Source: Piezodorus guildinii
Lineage: Eukaryota; Arthropoda; Insecta; Hemiptera; Pentatomidae
Length of the DNA: 64,000 nt
Assembly: GCA_023052935.1 (NCBI GenBank)
Contig: CM041297.1
Location: forward strand, 109,049,563-109,113,562
Direction: 5' to 3'
Part shown: positions 21,235 to 34,393 of the stretch, piece after piece
Numbering within the stretch: the stretch's first letter is position 1
How the letters are laid out: every line of letters starts with the position of its first letter
Notes under the pieces: model-generated
What the model was told of the DNA's origin: nothing
What the model saw: the letters and a program-made list of their open reading frames with translations, nothing else
Databases searched by the model: none
Position numbers and translations under genes: made by a program

Positions 21235-24200
21235 TATATATATATATGTGTGTGTGTATATATAGATAGATAGATAACATGGACTAAACATGTGGAAGGG
21301 ATGCACAAACCTATTTGAAATATAGAACAATATAACGTTATAAGTCTCATTACAATTCTCACATACCTCGCAGGCTGAATAATCAATGAACTATATAAAC
21401 TAAATTTCAAGAACAAATAATAAATAAAGGTGCTAAAACTCTTAGTAAAAAAAATTAAGGTATGAAAATAGTGAAGGTGGGATGTATTGACAAAAAATAT
21501 TTAACACTCCGAAACCATTTAGAAGAGTTATGAATGTGTAAAAAATATTGCAAAAACAAGAAAGAGAGCTGCGAAGACACCAAAAAAAATCTATATAGTT
21601 GGTCGCAATTCCGACATTCTCATAAATATTTCCATATTTCCCATATATTATTGAAAAAAAATAATAAATACCTATTTTCATTAATGGACAAATGTTCTTT
21701 TGAATTTAGAATCCGAAAAAAAAAAACCAACTTACCAAATCACAACTAGCAAACCACCCTAAAATATTAGGTTTTTAATGCTGTTTCATTTACTAACTGG
21801 TTTCATCGGTTAAAATTAAGCTATAATCGTTATACATTAATTTTATAGCATCTGAAACTTTATGACAAATTGCAAGTGGGTTGATATACGGAGGTATGGT
21901 CTGACCTACATAAACTTCATGCATGTGTTATTTATGGCGCATATTGCAGGCATATAACTATATCGATTAGAAGCTCCCTTAAAATATTGTCGCCCCGATT
22001 AAATTTTCTAAAATTTTAAAAAGTTATTTAGTTATAATTTTGTTGATTGTTTAGAAAAGTGTTTTCTTAGTCTCTGACGAAAGATGAAATGTACATCGTA
22101 ATGATATAACACATTTATAACTTGAAAATCAAGGTTCATAATAATTTGAATCATTAAAAAAACACAGATATCGTTGCGTTATTGTTCAATTAAAATAGGA
22201 AAAATTAGATGCTTAGAAATGTACAAGATCTGTAAGAAATCGTAATATATATTTTTTCTTTCAACTTTTACAGTCGCAGATAATATACAGTCACGGTGGG
22301 AGTATTCTATTTTATAAATAATAATTACAAGCGCAAGAGATGAAAACACCTAATATAGAAAAAGTACTAAATAAACACCTTGAAGAATGTGTCCATCTAT
22401 TACAAAGGAAATACATGTTTCATAATTTTATAGGTAAATATTTATAAATTGAGACCTAATTTTAAATTATTTTGAAAACTCCAATAGCGTGCAATAAAAT
22501 ATTAATAAAGTCAAAATCAGAAAAATTAATTATACCTTGCCAGAAACAAACAATGTGGTATTTCTTTTTAAATAGTAATATTGTGGTTTTGATTTTACAT
22601 TGAATTTCATACTAATGAAACAGAAAAAACCCTAAATGAAACCTAAAATTTTGAATAGTGATAATTGATAACTTCTGCCCCAAATTTAAGCAAACAAAAT
22701 CAGAATCGTGCCCAAGAAGAACGAAATGTGCAATACTGTATACATTATTCCAGCAAACATCTATTTGTTAAATAATGGGTTTTTAAAACGTTATACAAAA
22801 AAAAATGAAATAATAAGGAAATTCATTATATAATAATATATGATTATCAGTAGTTTGATGTTGATTTTATTAGCTTCCAGTAGGTTAACTATCGGTATTA
22901 TGGTTAACTAGATTACTAGAAAAAAAAAATTGAAAACAATCTATCTATAAATCATTCGAGAATACCACCTTCGGAAAAATACAAACATTCGTAGATAAAG
23001 ATAAAAACTAACAAGACCGATGGAATATATTTCACTCTCATACAACCACGTGCCTCGGCAATATTTCATAAACCGCCCGGGAAAGTAAAATATAAGGAAG
23101 TAAATGCGAAGCAATTTATATGTAACAGTCTTTCATTTCTTGTGATTCGCAGAGTAATCTCAACAGCGTTGGGTGCCATATTACCTCTCTGAGGCGAGAC
23201 CAGCTTATCAAAGTCGAGTTTCTCTTTCCCTTGTCCTAGAAACCTACCTTTAATACATCAAGGACAAATCTACATGAGTGATTTTTTAATACGGCCTATA
23301 AAATAAGCAGACTGAAACAGTCTGAAATAAATGTATATAATAGGTTGAAAGTAATGAAGAAACTGCCTTGTTTAAGCCGGTCTCATATCAAAAAGCACCT
23401 ACTTGCTGTAAAAATTTTGAACTTGAGAACATAGTTCTTTTCTGTAAATGAACTTTTAAAAATGAAAAAGCTCGATTTTCTCGACGTTTACACGGGAATA
23501 TCTCGAAAAGGACTGCGTGAAAAATTACGAAACTAACACAGGTTACACATCTATTTAGTGACTGAGACTGAGCTGGTATCTGAGTTATAATTAAGTTTCT
23601 TAAACGACCAAGTAAAATATGATGGAGCTTGATACAGATCTAAATAATAAGCACTGGAGGATAAAATTTAATGGCTGAGACTCAACTGGTTCAACCGTTA
23701 TTAATATGGTTTGGCATCAAGTAGATTGATTGAGGCAACACTTGCAAGGCAGTAATGTGTAATGTATTCTTTTTCGAAAACGAACGGAGTCGGAAACTAC
23801 AAATGTTATCCTACATTACTTATTATACAGGGATATAATGTGTATACGTTTCATCATTTGTTATTCGGTCCCATTTACGATAACCCGCTTTTGATATTGC
23901 TGAACTTGGCTCACGATCGAAATTTCTACAAGTAATGAAACGATAAGACTATATTAAAAAAAGACTCCTTTCTAACGTTCCTTGTTATAGCCAGATTGAA
24001 AATAATAAACCAAATCATTTATACAACACTTCGTTATTCCTTTCGTTTTCCTTTTATTTTCATTCCAATAAAATTTTATGATTCCAGAGCACCTTCAAAA
24101 ATAACCTAGTTATCAAGAAATTACATCTCTTATAAATTGTGGCTTGACCATATAAGATTATTTTTATTTATCTTTGTTCATCGCGATGTCCTCATCTTGA

Positions 24201-24699
24201 CAATCCTTTCGATTTTCTTTATCTTCAATAATAACCAAATTTTAGTGGGATTATATCTATTATAATTGGTTGCTTGAATATATAGATCAACTTTTTTTTT
24301 CTATTTATAGAGAAAATAATACATTTGTGAAAATAATAAATAAACCAAAAACAAACCACTAAAGCCACAATGGTCTAGTATGGGCAGCGCTCAATGCAGA
24401 TAATCTGAGAGCATATTGCATAACATTCGTAGCTTAAATCCCCGAGGCTGGCTAGAGTTATGAATAGCGAAGCTGGCCAGGAGGTTTGGGAACCACGTGT
24501 ACCGTAATGACCAGCTTAAACGGCACATTTCCATGTATAGAGTATACTCTACTCTCAGTTCGGGCTCAAGCAAGATTTTGAGTCGGAGGCGTCAGGAAGA
24601 GTCCAAAAACATAAATTATAAGATAAAATAATCATTATTATTCCAAAATAACAAAACACGACTGACCTTCAGGTTTAAATCTTTATATATATAAAATGA
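20781..24699. other. Long AT-rich stretch without recognised genes
   Basis: About 3.9 kb with T runs, a TA/TG microsatellite (21,174-21,265) and otherwise anonymous sequence. Short open frames here are of low complexity. A possible splice acceptor (TTCTTGTGATTCGCAG at about 23,136-23,151) precedes 28 open codons with no recognisable homology. At 24,365-24,600 the GC content rises slightly without a recognised gene. Confidence 0.4.
21174..21265. repeat. (TA)n/(TG)n microsatellite
   Basis: Alternating TATATA and TGTGTG blocks, partly palindromic (TATACACATATA), ending in GATAGATAGATA. Confidence 0.9.
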
Positions 24700-25260
24700 T
24701 AACGCGATTTTTTTTTTCCGCTAGCTCCTTCTAAACCACAATACGGATTTTTATAAGATTTTCTCCATTATTGAGGACATTCTTTCCTAAAGGTTTATAA
24801 GTAAAATTCATTGCAATTTATTTAGCTTTGCTTTAAACGAGAAAAATAAATTTTCTGTAACCAAGCTATCAAAAAATTTCTCCTGATATAAACTAGTAAC
24901 ATAGACTTATAATATACCGTTGAAAAGCGCAAGATTATAGAAAAGTTAATATGCAATAAAACCCGTGCCAAAGATCACAGAATCAAACCCGCAAGTGGTT
25001 CTAGGATTTTAATGGGAATAAAAAATCCTTAGTTATGCCGTCCTTCGGAGGAAACGTAAAACGGTGGTACCTAGCCTGTGCATGTCAGGTACTCGTTAAA
25101 GATCCCTATCCTAATAAAACCTGGATAAGCAAAATTTAGGACTCCCACTGTAGACTAACCGATTAGCCACAGCAGCATAAAGTGACGTCAAATAAACAAA
25201 CAAACAATATGCAAAAAAAGAAATCGTACAAGTTAACATAAAATTGTTGTAAAGACATAA
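24700..25260 (+). repeat. R880 repeat, copy 4 (interrupted by a SINE)
   Basis: The segment ATAATATACCGTTGAAAAGC...GATTATAGAAAAGTTAAT corresponds to 4230-4275 of copy 1. It is interrupted by SINE S3 at 24,957-25,205. The copy is diverged and its limits are approximate. Confidence 0.5.
24957..25205 (+). mobile_element. tRNA-derived SINE, copy S3 (5'-truncated)
   Basis: Lacks the box A part but retains a decayed box B (AATCAAACCCGC), the GGATTTTAATGGGAATAAAA body, ATCCCTATCCTAATAAAACC, and the tail GTGACGTCAAATAAACAAAC. It is flanked by a 9-bp duplication AATATGCAA (24,948-24,956 and 25,206-25,214). Confidence 0.8.
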
Positions 25261-26046
25261 ACTTATGACGATGTACGTATGAGGTGAGGTAAGGTAAGAG
25301 GAATGTTAATTGTGACCACCGTCGCACACAGGGGCTAAATTCCTTACCAAAACTAGAAATTTAATTTGTTCTATATTTTACAAATAACATTAATTTCCTT
25401 TAGTAAACATACTGGGGAGGCAATATAAACTATCCGACCTTTGAAATTGTTTACTAATAAGAGATAGACACTAGATGAAACATGGCGTTCTCCTCTTGTA
25501 ATTAATAATAAGATATTTATTTAAAAATAGTACGCGCTTCTTGTTGGCGTCTAAAAGGTATGCAAAGGTGTAAGATGAAGGATTGTCAGATCTTACAGTT
25601 TGGGGCTTAAACCATAATCATTGGATTGAATTGTACAATATAAGCAATAATTACTGGTGTTGGCGCTGAATCTATCGGGTTCGCTAGGATTCTTAATATT
25701 TATTTATTTATTAGTTATTTATTCAGTTTCCATGAAAACATCTATTTTAATAGAATGATCTAAAAGGGGAAATTATTTATAACAAACGCTCAAGTTTACG
25801 GGTTTTTCGTCACTATACGATTCACTTATATCCATTTGTTGCATTTTTTCATTCATGAGCTTACCAAAGGTATGAAATATACATTTTGGTTTTTAATAAT
25901 AATTACATGCTCTACACGGGTAAGTTTAACATTTTAAGCTATATAATTGCGTGTGTTTACTGACAGGTGCATGTATTCACATAACGTAATATAATGAACA
26001 ATTATGATTTATTTATTTATGAGTTTATTAAGTTTTGATTTATTAA
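25261..26046. other. AT-rich DNA, nothing recognised
   Basis: Anonymous sequence. No coding or structural signal stands out. Confidence 0.45.
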
Positions 26047-26600
26047 CACTCGATCGAAGGATGACTTGGGGCCCACATATTAAGATGAAAAGACAGACTC
26101 TCAACCACCGACTGAAAGTACTATACTCTCTTTTATCTAAATCATCAAAATTAAAAATTAGACAGAAACTGAATACATACACTTACCTACTTAAGCTAAT
26201 ATGGACTTATGTTTCACAGATTTTCGGTTTTGCAAAAAAGACTCACATACAAAAACTGCAATCATTTCAATCCAAAATTTGAAGACTCATAACGACAGCT
26301 CCTTGCTACATAAACAACAGAGCCCTACATACGGACTACAACAACCACCATTTGACGAACATATACGAACACTCTATTGTCGTTTTCACAGTAAACTTGA
26401 CGGACACGACAATAGACTGATTAACGACATGCCAATAGCTGAAATGCCAGGCAGAAGAAGGCTAAAGAGAAGTTGGATGAGGGACCTCCTCTGCTAAATT
26501 AATGCCTTGGAAGGGCTGCTGCAATTGGTCAAGTAGTTTCGGAAAAATGCCGCGGACGGCTAACGGCGTACGGCAGCCAAACAGATTTTTTTTTTTGAGA
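26047..26600 (+). mobile_element. 5'-truncated Jockey-like LINE fragment
   Basis: Two overlapping frames encode the end of a Jockey-type ORF2: LTLDRRMTWGPHIKMKRQTL, LIWTYVSQIFGFAKKTHIQK, LQSFQSKI and, after a frame change, LYCRFHSKLDGHDNRLI and GRRRLKRSWMRDLL. These match LLLDKRLTWNPHTRLKRQ and PPRRLKRKWPRDLLV of the intact element, but the 3' UTR is unrelated, so it is another subfamily. The last few dozen bases before the I-like element are its 3' UTR. Confidence 0.7.
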
Positions 26601-26677
26601 GGGTGGTGAGGATAATTTTTTATTGGTCGATTACAAAGGTTCATTATTGAGAGACAGCTGTTTTGACCAGCTAAGTG

Positions 26678-27787
26678 ATGATTACAAGAAAAAAGCTCTC
26701 CGAACATTTTGAAAATTTACATAGTTTTAATAGTGACAGAAATAGAAAAAGCATGGAAGAAGGTCCAATTAGTGTTAGTGAAGATTATAGAATGAAGAAT
26801 TCATGGGCAGAACAGACTATCAATGAAAACCAGGGACGTAAGAATCAAAACTTATTACCTAGATATTATGTACTTAGTATTCAAGAAACCGGAAAAAATT
26901 TTAATAATATTAGTCCTATATACGTCAACAAATGCATAACAACCCAAACGAAAGACATAATTATTAGAAAACTTGGAAATTCAGGTAACCTATTAATTGA
27001 ATGCCTCACAAACCACGCTGCAGCAACAGTGAGACAAATGAAGAGCGTCGGTAGCTACCCCTAGACGGTCCAACCTCACCGTTCATTAAATTATTGTAAA
27101 GGAATATTTTTCAGTTCAGATTTAGATTATGTCACTGACGCTGAACTTTTAGAAGATCTACAGGACCAACATGTCTGTGGAATTAAACGCATTCAGTTAA
27201 AAAAATCATTTCGAACCTTATTCCAATTGACATTTTCAATCCCAACACTACCGACCAAAATAAAAATAGGTTATCTCTCTATTCCAATTCAAGCATACAT
27301 ACCAATTCCTTATCGCTGCTTCAACTGTCAGACGTATCAGTACCACAAAGAATGTAATTTAGAACCCATCTGTGGTAAATGTGCAAAACCCAAGCATGAA
27401 AACACTTGTACCGAAACTAGATGTTATGCCTGTGACGGTAACCATCCTGTATGGGATAAAACTTGTCCGGTGTATCAAACAGAATTTCAAATAAGAAAAA
27501 ATATGGTAACTCAGAAAATTTCGTACAGAGAAGCAAAACGTAAGATTCTAACTACAAATCAAAGGTCTTATGCTAAAATATCTAGTAACAGCGCAAACAT
27601 CGAAAATGATTTGTTATGCAGAATATTAACCTCAATCGAAAAACTAGAAAAACGTCTGTGTGCCACCGAAGCAAATCTGAAAACTACTCCAGACAACCAT
27701 TACTTAAAACCTAATTCAGTTGAAGTTTCAACCTCACAGGATCAAGAAAAGTTTCAGCTGAACTCCTTGACTGACCACAAGACATAG
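26678..27787 (+). pseudogene. I-clade ORF1, frameshifted
   Basis: The first block (26,678-27,064) reads NLLPRYYVLSIQETGKNF, ITTQTKDIIIRKLGNSGNLL and ECLTNHAAATVRQM, the RRM-like part of an I/Jockey-type ORF1. A stop and frame change lead into the second block (about 27,120-27,787), which carries three zinc knuckles: CFNCQTYQYHKEC, CGKCAKPKHENTC and CYACDGNHPVWDKTC. The C-terminal stretch ends at 27,787. The product would be an RNA-binding chaperone; this copy cannot make it in one piece. Confidence 0.8.
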
Positions 27788-28404
27788 CTGTTCAAATGGA
27801 TAGTGCAGAAGACTAGCCGGACAATTGTACTGGCTCTGGCGAAACTACTGACAAATTCGAAGTATTTCATGAAAATTCAGATGTAAATGGTTGCCGAAGT
27901 AAAACACGGGTAAATGACATTTCAAATAATATTACTAATATCAGTTCAAATTCATCCCCATGCTCATTCACCACACAATCAGTTATAGCACTAATACATG
28001 ACACTGACAAGACAGTACAACCTGTGACAAGTAAATCAGGTAACACCTCTATTAAACCAAAACGTAAAACGCATAACAGACGATGGAAATAGTAAAGACC
28101 TTTAAATTCCCTTTCTTTTATTTTTATGTCAACAAAATTTAACCTTTATTACTGTTATCCATTATATCATATGTTTTCATTCATAACAACTAAATATGGT
28201 TTTAACAATTCAGCTATTTATTATCATTTCCATTATACATGTTTTTTTTTTCTATATACTATACATGTATGTCGGGTAAAGTGTATGTTTCGTGTGTATT
28301 GATCCATTCTATTTATTATTATTATTATTATTATTTTGATTTTTTTTTATAAGACTAAAATTAACTTAAATGTTTTCATTTTTTTTTTTCCTATTTCGCT
28401 TTAC

Positions 28405-31400
28405 ATGAAATTCATGCAATGGAATATTAATAGTTTCCCTCAACATAGAGCTGACTTGCAAATAATATTATCTGAACATGATATATCAGTTATATGTCTT
28501 CAGGAAACAAAGCTCTCTTCTAAACATAAACTCTCTATCTCTGGGTATCTCGCATATCGAAGGGATTATGAATTCGAAAAATATCCTGTGGCGGGGTAGC
28601 CATTTGTGTTAGAGACAACCTCTATTGCTAGGAAGTCAAATGCTCTACTGCCCTTCAGGCTGTAGCTGCCCTCTATCCATTGCCCCTCCAGGATAACATT
28701 ATGTTCTCTGTATCTTCCGCCGGGAGAAATAATAGATCAAAATGAATTAAATAATTTAATTTGTCAATTACCGAACCCAAAAATTATTTTCGCCGATGCT
28801 AATGCTCGAAATACATGTTTGGGCTCTGATGCGACAAATCATAGAGGCCACCAAATACTAAAAATTCTAGATGAGCACGATCTCATTGTTCTTAATGACG
28901 ACTCTCCTACATACGTGTGCCCCAGGTATGGTTCATTTAGCCATACAGATATTACTGCATGCTCGCCTTCTATTTTGACCTAGCTTGAATGGAAAACCCC
29001 AAGTGACTTCCATTCAAGTGACCACACTCCCATAGTTACCTCCCTTCTTTCCACGCGTATCACCGACAAAACACAGTGTACAGCTAAGATTTGGCAAACA
29101 AAGAACGCAGACTGGGATAAATTTTAGATTGCTTTCATTGAACTATCTCAGAATATAAAGAAATTAATTTAGACGTTGATGGCTTTAATGACCTGGTCAT
29201 GAAAGCAGCTGAAAAATCCATTCCAAAGGTAAAATTTCGTAATGACAGAAAAATCCCTATTCCTTGGTGGGACAATGACTGCACAAAAGCTATTAGGTCT
29301 CGAAAACGTGCATTTAGGAAATTTATAAAATGTCCTAATGATACGAATTTACTACTATACAAACAGTCGAAAGCGCGTACCAAACGATTAATTGTGGAAA
29401 AAAAGAAATTATCGTGGCGCACATTTTTAGAATCTTTAAACCATAACACTCCAGCTAGTGAGGTATGGTCTAAAATTAATATGCTAAATCACAAACGATT
29501 TTCTACTATAACGGGAATAAGAACGGAATATGGTATTGTAACAGACCACCAAAAAATTGCTGACCTATTAGCTCAAACATTTTTAAAAATCTCTGATGAT
29601 ACTCATTACGACCTAAATTTCACTAAACATAAATTGAAAATTGAATCCGTACCAATATTGATAAATCAAACAACCCATCTTTTAAATACTCCAATAACGT
29701 ATAGTGAGTTAGATAACGCCTTAAATAAATCAAAATCCCGATCTCCTGGTCCAGATAATATTCCTTACGATTTTCTAAAAAAATTGCCATCATCGGGTAA
29801 ATCTAAGTTATTAACCCTTATGAATGATATTTATAAAAACGGTACATACCCCGATGTTTGGAGAAATGCAATTATCATTCCAATTCTCAAAGGAAATAAA
29901 GACAAAAACACGTCCTCAAGTTACCGGCCAATAGCATTAACTAGTTGCGTAGGCAAACTCATGGAGAGAATTCTCAATAATAGATTAAATTGGTTCATAG
30001 AAAAAAATAAACTTATTTCGGACAGGCAATGTGGATTCAGGAAGCATCATAGTACAATTCACAATATACTAAAACTGCTACAAGCTGTCTCCGATTCCTT
30101 TTTATCTAACTCATTAACAATAGCTATATCTATTGACATCGAGAAAGCTTTTGATACAGTTTGGAAGCGACTAATAATTGAGAAATTACTGGCTTGGGGA
30201 ATTCAAGGACACTTTACTCAATTTATCATTAATTTTTTATCTTATCGTCAATTTCAAGTGCGAATAGGAACATCCCTTTCTCAAAAAAAATACCAAATCA
30301 ACGGTGTACCGCAAGGATGCGTGTTAAGTCCAACTTTTTTTAAAATGGCCATTAACGGAATTACTAACTATATCTCTAAACCAGCTAAAGCTCTGTCATT
30401 CGTAGATGACATCTTAATATACTTCTAACTCTATCAAATTAGCAACTGACCATTTGCAATCTATAATGAATGACTTGGAAATTTGGCAACGCAAGACAGG
30501 TTTTTTAATTTCAGCTGAAAAAACAAAATTAATAGTATTTAGCTGAAAAAGGAATGTACCAGTGCCAAAAATAAAATTAAATAACAGAGAAATAACAAAC
30601 GTAACATCCATTAAATTTTTGGGAATGATATTTGATCACAAGCTGACCTGGATTCCTCACATTAAATATCTATTTAATAAATGCTTGAAGGCTCTAAATT
30701 TCCTTAAAGTTCTTAATAGCACTAAATGGGGAGCTGATAGGACAACGTTATTTCTGTTTTATAGAGCATACGACAGATCCCTACTAGACTATGGTTGTAT
30801 CGCCTATTCCTCTGCCTCACCTACAATACTAAGACTATTAGATCGGATTCATCATGCTGGTATCCGTATAGCTACTGGCACGTTCAGAACAAGCCCAACT
30901 GATAGCCTATGCGCCGAAGCTGGCGAACCGCCCTTAGAATACAGGCGATATATTTTGATATTAAAACAAGCCGTAAATTTGAAAGCATTACCCGGAACAG
31001 AATGCTCAAGCATACCAGACGAAAACCCATTATTCCACAAATATCTAGCCAAGAAAAAATTTTCAAAACCTTTTAATGTACGCCTAAAAATTCTATTACT
31101 CGAAAATAATTTTGTAATTCCGCGAATTTTCCAGCAATCCTTGACACCTTGAAAATTCCAACTTGGCACATTCGCTCGATTGATATTAATTATAAATTCC
31201 GTCATTATTCGAGAAAAAGTAGCACCATCAAAAAATACTTTTATGAATTCTTAGAAAGATATACAGGACATACTATTGTTTTTACTGATGGGTCGAAAAG
31301 CGCCAATAGTGTTGGATCCGCAGCAATAGTTGATGATTTCTCGGTTCAAACTAGCCTTCCTCCTGAATGTAGTTCCTTTACAGCTGAGCTAACTGCGATA

Positions 31401-32071
31401 TACTGGGACTTAGGGAAGCTTATTACAGAGAGGGTGAAACTGACATTGTTCTCATCACTGACTCATTGAGCTCTTTACTTTTCCTGAAGAACGTGTATAC
31501 AACACATCCCATCGGTATTCTCATTCTGCAATTCGTTTACATGTTAAATTGGTCAAATAGATCAATTCTATTTGTTTGGATCCCAAGCCACGCAGGAATA
31601 TATGGCAATTGCCAAGTAGATGAGGCGGCGAAAGCGGCGTAATTGATTCCTCCATCCGATTGCTTAGACACTCCACATAATGATCTCTATAGGCTTATAA
31701 AATTATTAATCATGGACAAATGGCAGTTTAATTGGACCAAAGAAAGGGATAACAAACTCAGGGAAATAAAAGAAACAGTATTTCCGTGGAAATCATCTGT
31801 ACAAAACAATAGAAGAGAGGAAGTAATATTAACAAGACTCGGAATAGGACACTCACGACTAACGCACCAACATTTACTGACTAGAACACCAAGACTTTAC
31901 TGTGAACAGTGTAACGTACCCATCACTATAAAACACTTACTGACAGACTGCAGGCAACTGATAGGTGTCGACCTTCCATATCATTTGAATACTCTATTAA
32001 ATGACAACAGTACACACATCCCACATTTATTTGATCATTTAAAAAGAAATAAATTATATGAATCCATCTAA
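28405..32071 (+). pseudogene. I-clade ORF2 (EN-RT-RNase H), several breaks
   Basis: Endonuclease: MKFMQWNINSFPQHRADL and ICLQETKL, then a stop at 28,600; later pieces show FADANARN and SSDHTPIV. The largest open block (29,199-30,428, 409 codons) is the RT with YRPIALTSCVGKLMERI, CGFRKHHSTIHN, SIDIEKAFDTVW, GVPQGCVLSP and FVDDILIY, so the usual Tyr of YxDD is Phe. It is followed by a stop. A thumb-like block spans 30,562-31,152. The RNase H block has FTDGSK, FTAEL, then in another frame ITDSLSSL and QVDEAAK, so all four acidic positions are recognisable. The C-terminus has CEQCNVPITIKHLLTDC. At least five disruptions are visible. Confidence 0.82.
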
Positions 32072-32356
32072 TGCCCCGAAGTATACTGATTTTTATTTTA
32101 TCATGAATAATTTATGCTTAATATTTTGATTTTTTCTTCCAGTTGTATTTTTATTGCAATTAAATTATGTTTATCACTCAATTAATTAACCTTCTCCATA
32201 TTCCTACCTACCTTTCATACCTACCTTCTCAATCTATATAACTATGAACTGTTATTGGTAACATATTTGAAATAGCAATATTTTACGTCGGCAAACATCA
32301 CCTATGTTGTGGATTGCCTGTATCAATGAAATAAATAAATAAAGGTTCATTATTGA

Positions 32357-32934
32357 AAATAGTAAACTAAAATTCATGATAATCAATCGCAATACTTTTC
32401 TTTACTATTTATTTCGAATAGGTAAGTAAAAGCAAGAAATGATCCTCCAGTTGCTGTGTTATAGCCTACCCTAATATGTCAAGTTGTGCCTAAGTACCCG
32501 TTATAAGTCAAGCATATAAATTGAGCCGAACTACCTCGGTACTTCTGGATGATACACATACAATCAGTCCCTAAATCGAAGATCATTTGCATACAGATCT
32601 CCGAACAGGCAGATGGAGCGGCAGAGGGGACAAGGCAAGATGTATGGCTCTTTACCTCCAGGTCTCCCTTACTGCTTTTCAAAGCCTTCAGATCCTACCG
32701 GAAGATGTTTCCATGAGCCGCATCACTGCTCTGATTATCTTCGTATTCCTATCCTTCCATTTTTCATTCCCTCCCCTCACACCTACATCAGCAGATTTTT
32801 TATTAGATGGTACGACCCCTGTTTTATATCTTTAGAGATAGGCTACGATATAAGAAAAAGCATTCAAAGGAGCTTATCGGTAATACCTCTATACTTCCGA
32901 CAAGAGTAGAGAATGACGAACAAAGTGGGGAAAT
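32357..32934. other. Unassigned DNA
   Basis: A 98-codon plus-strand frame (32,613-32,909) contains many Pro, Cys and His residues but no motif I recognise, and it overlaps a second frame of similar length. It is mildly GC-richer than its surroundings. I do not call it a gene. Confidence 0.35.
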
Positions 32935-33075
32935 CTAAAGGAGATAACCCGGAAAATGGGGTGAATAGGAACACTCTATGATATCTTGAGCAATATAAGA
33001 AATTATTTTTTTATTTTTTAGTCAACTCTATTACATATTTACTGGTGTGTTTTTGAATAGTAGTTTTTGAAAAAG

Positions 33076-33107
<32 letters not shown>

Positions 33108-33925
33108 CATGTGTACAGTAGGAGGTGAATAGGAACGACATTGAAAATGTTATTGTGTTTCCATTTACAACACGTGGGGTGAATGAGAACAGTTTAAAAT
33201 GCTTATTAAATTACTTTATACATTTAAAATCTTTTAAAAATAGAAATTAGGTCACTTATATTCTAGAAATTAGGTCTCTTATATTTTAAAAACGTTTTAA
33301 AGCATCATTCTTCTCTAGGAGAAGAAGAAATGTCAGTTAATAGTGAATACACTTAGATCATTGATAAATGAAACAGTTCCCAATAATCTGTCAGATTTGG
33401 AAGATTCGATTCGCTTTTCCGACTGTAATATAGCTCCACTAGGGCTAAAATAAGCGTTCTCTTGAGTTGGGACGAACCTATAAGTTTGCTTGATTCCGCT
33501 ATAGCTGTGTTCCCATTTACCCTACACTCCAGAAAATGTAGATGCCAGTAGCTAAGAAACTGGTGCAAATAATATATTGAGCAAGAAGACAACTTGATGA
33601 ACAGTAAACAGATACTAAATAAGCTAGATACTATAAATAAGCTATATGCAATAGTTTCATACTTGTAAGTAAATTGCGTGGAAAAGAAACATTTTGTAAA
33701 AACTGGTACAATTTTTCACAAGTTGAACTAATAAGTTAAAAGTACTACCAACAGAACAAAACCATTTAATCGTATTATTTACAGGGTGACCAACCAATAG
33801 CACCGAAATTAATAACTATACGATAAAGTAAGTGGCTTTCACGCAACTTTAAAATAATATTGAAGTTTTGTTCCCTTCCACACTACTCTTCCTATTTACC
33901 CCATTTTACGTAAGATCACCTTACA
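32935..33925. mobile_element. Possible non-autonomous DNA transposon (about 1 kb)
   Basis: AAAATGGGGTGAATAGGAAC near 32,953-32,972 is matched in inverse orientation by a TTCCTATTTACCCCATTTTA segment near 33,889-33,908. Related copies of the GGxGTGAATxxGAAC motif lie inside (about 33,122 and 33,176), and an inverted one near 33,509. Imperfect inverted ends with internal iterations suggest an old non-autonomous DNA element. No transposase is seen and the target duplication is unclear. Confidence 0.45.
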
Positions 33926-34129
33926 GTGAGGATAATGTTAGAGTAACATGCAGCTCAAATATACAAACAAAAAAGGCGAAATATATAAACGATTTATTAA
34001 TATAGATCCTAAGGTTTTCTGTCGGATCATTTACTACTTCAACAGATTATATATATATATATATAAAATATATATATAATAATATAATATATAATAATAA
34101 TATTAAAATTATTCATCGAGATGTTTTTC

Positions 34130-34393
34130 TTATCATTTAACGCCACTTTATGGTACTATGGGTTAATAGAATAATGCTACTGTGGGAGTCTACATTTTTC
34201 CTATCGAGGTTTAATTAAGATAGGGATCTTTAACGAGTAGCTGACATCGCATAGGCTCGCTACCACTATTTAACGTTCTCACTGAGGATGGCATAAACAA
34301 GAATTTTTTACACCCTTTTCAAAAATCCTAGGACCCTCGGCCGGTTTTAATCTCTGAGCTTGGGCATAGAAAGCTAGCTACTAAACTACAGTT
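34130..34393 (-). mobile_element. tRNA-derived SINE, copy S4 (decayed)
   Basis: On the plus strand it reads ATTTAACGCCACTTTATGG at the SINE tail, then TTAAGATAGGGATCTTTAAC and ATTTTTTACACCC. It ends near the former tRNA-like head. Box B is degraded (GGTTTTAATCTC on the plus strand side). The order matches S2. Confidence 0.7.

Larger units (their letters stand above)
26651..32343 (+). mobile_element. I-clade LINE, near full length, inactivated
   Basis: A 5.7-kb non-LTR retrotransposon with ORF1 (26,678-27,787) and ORF2 (28,405-32,071), ending in AATGAAATAAATAAAT. The flanks carry a target-site duplication: GGTTCATTATTGA at 26,638-26,650 and 32,344-32,356 (up to 16 bp if the shared A residues are counted). 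An RNase H domain within ORF2 and a TAAA-type tail place it in the I group. Both ends seem present, since the 5' UTR is only about 27 bp. Stops and frameshifts occur in both ORFs. It inserted beside the older Jockey-like fragment. Confidence 0.85.

Noticed and set aside
21168..21416. 82-codon minus-strand ORF with IYIYIY repeats
   Set aside because: Translation of a TA/TG microsatellite.
32587..32909. Overlapping 82- and 98-codon plus-strand ORFs as a host gene
   Set aside because: Two frames are open over the same bases, with no motif, splice context or repeat support; the evidence is too weak for a gene call.
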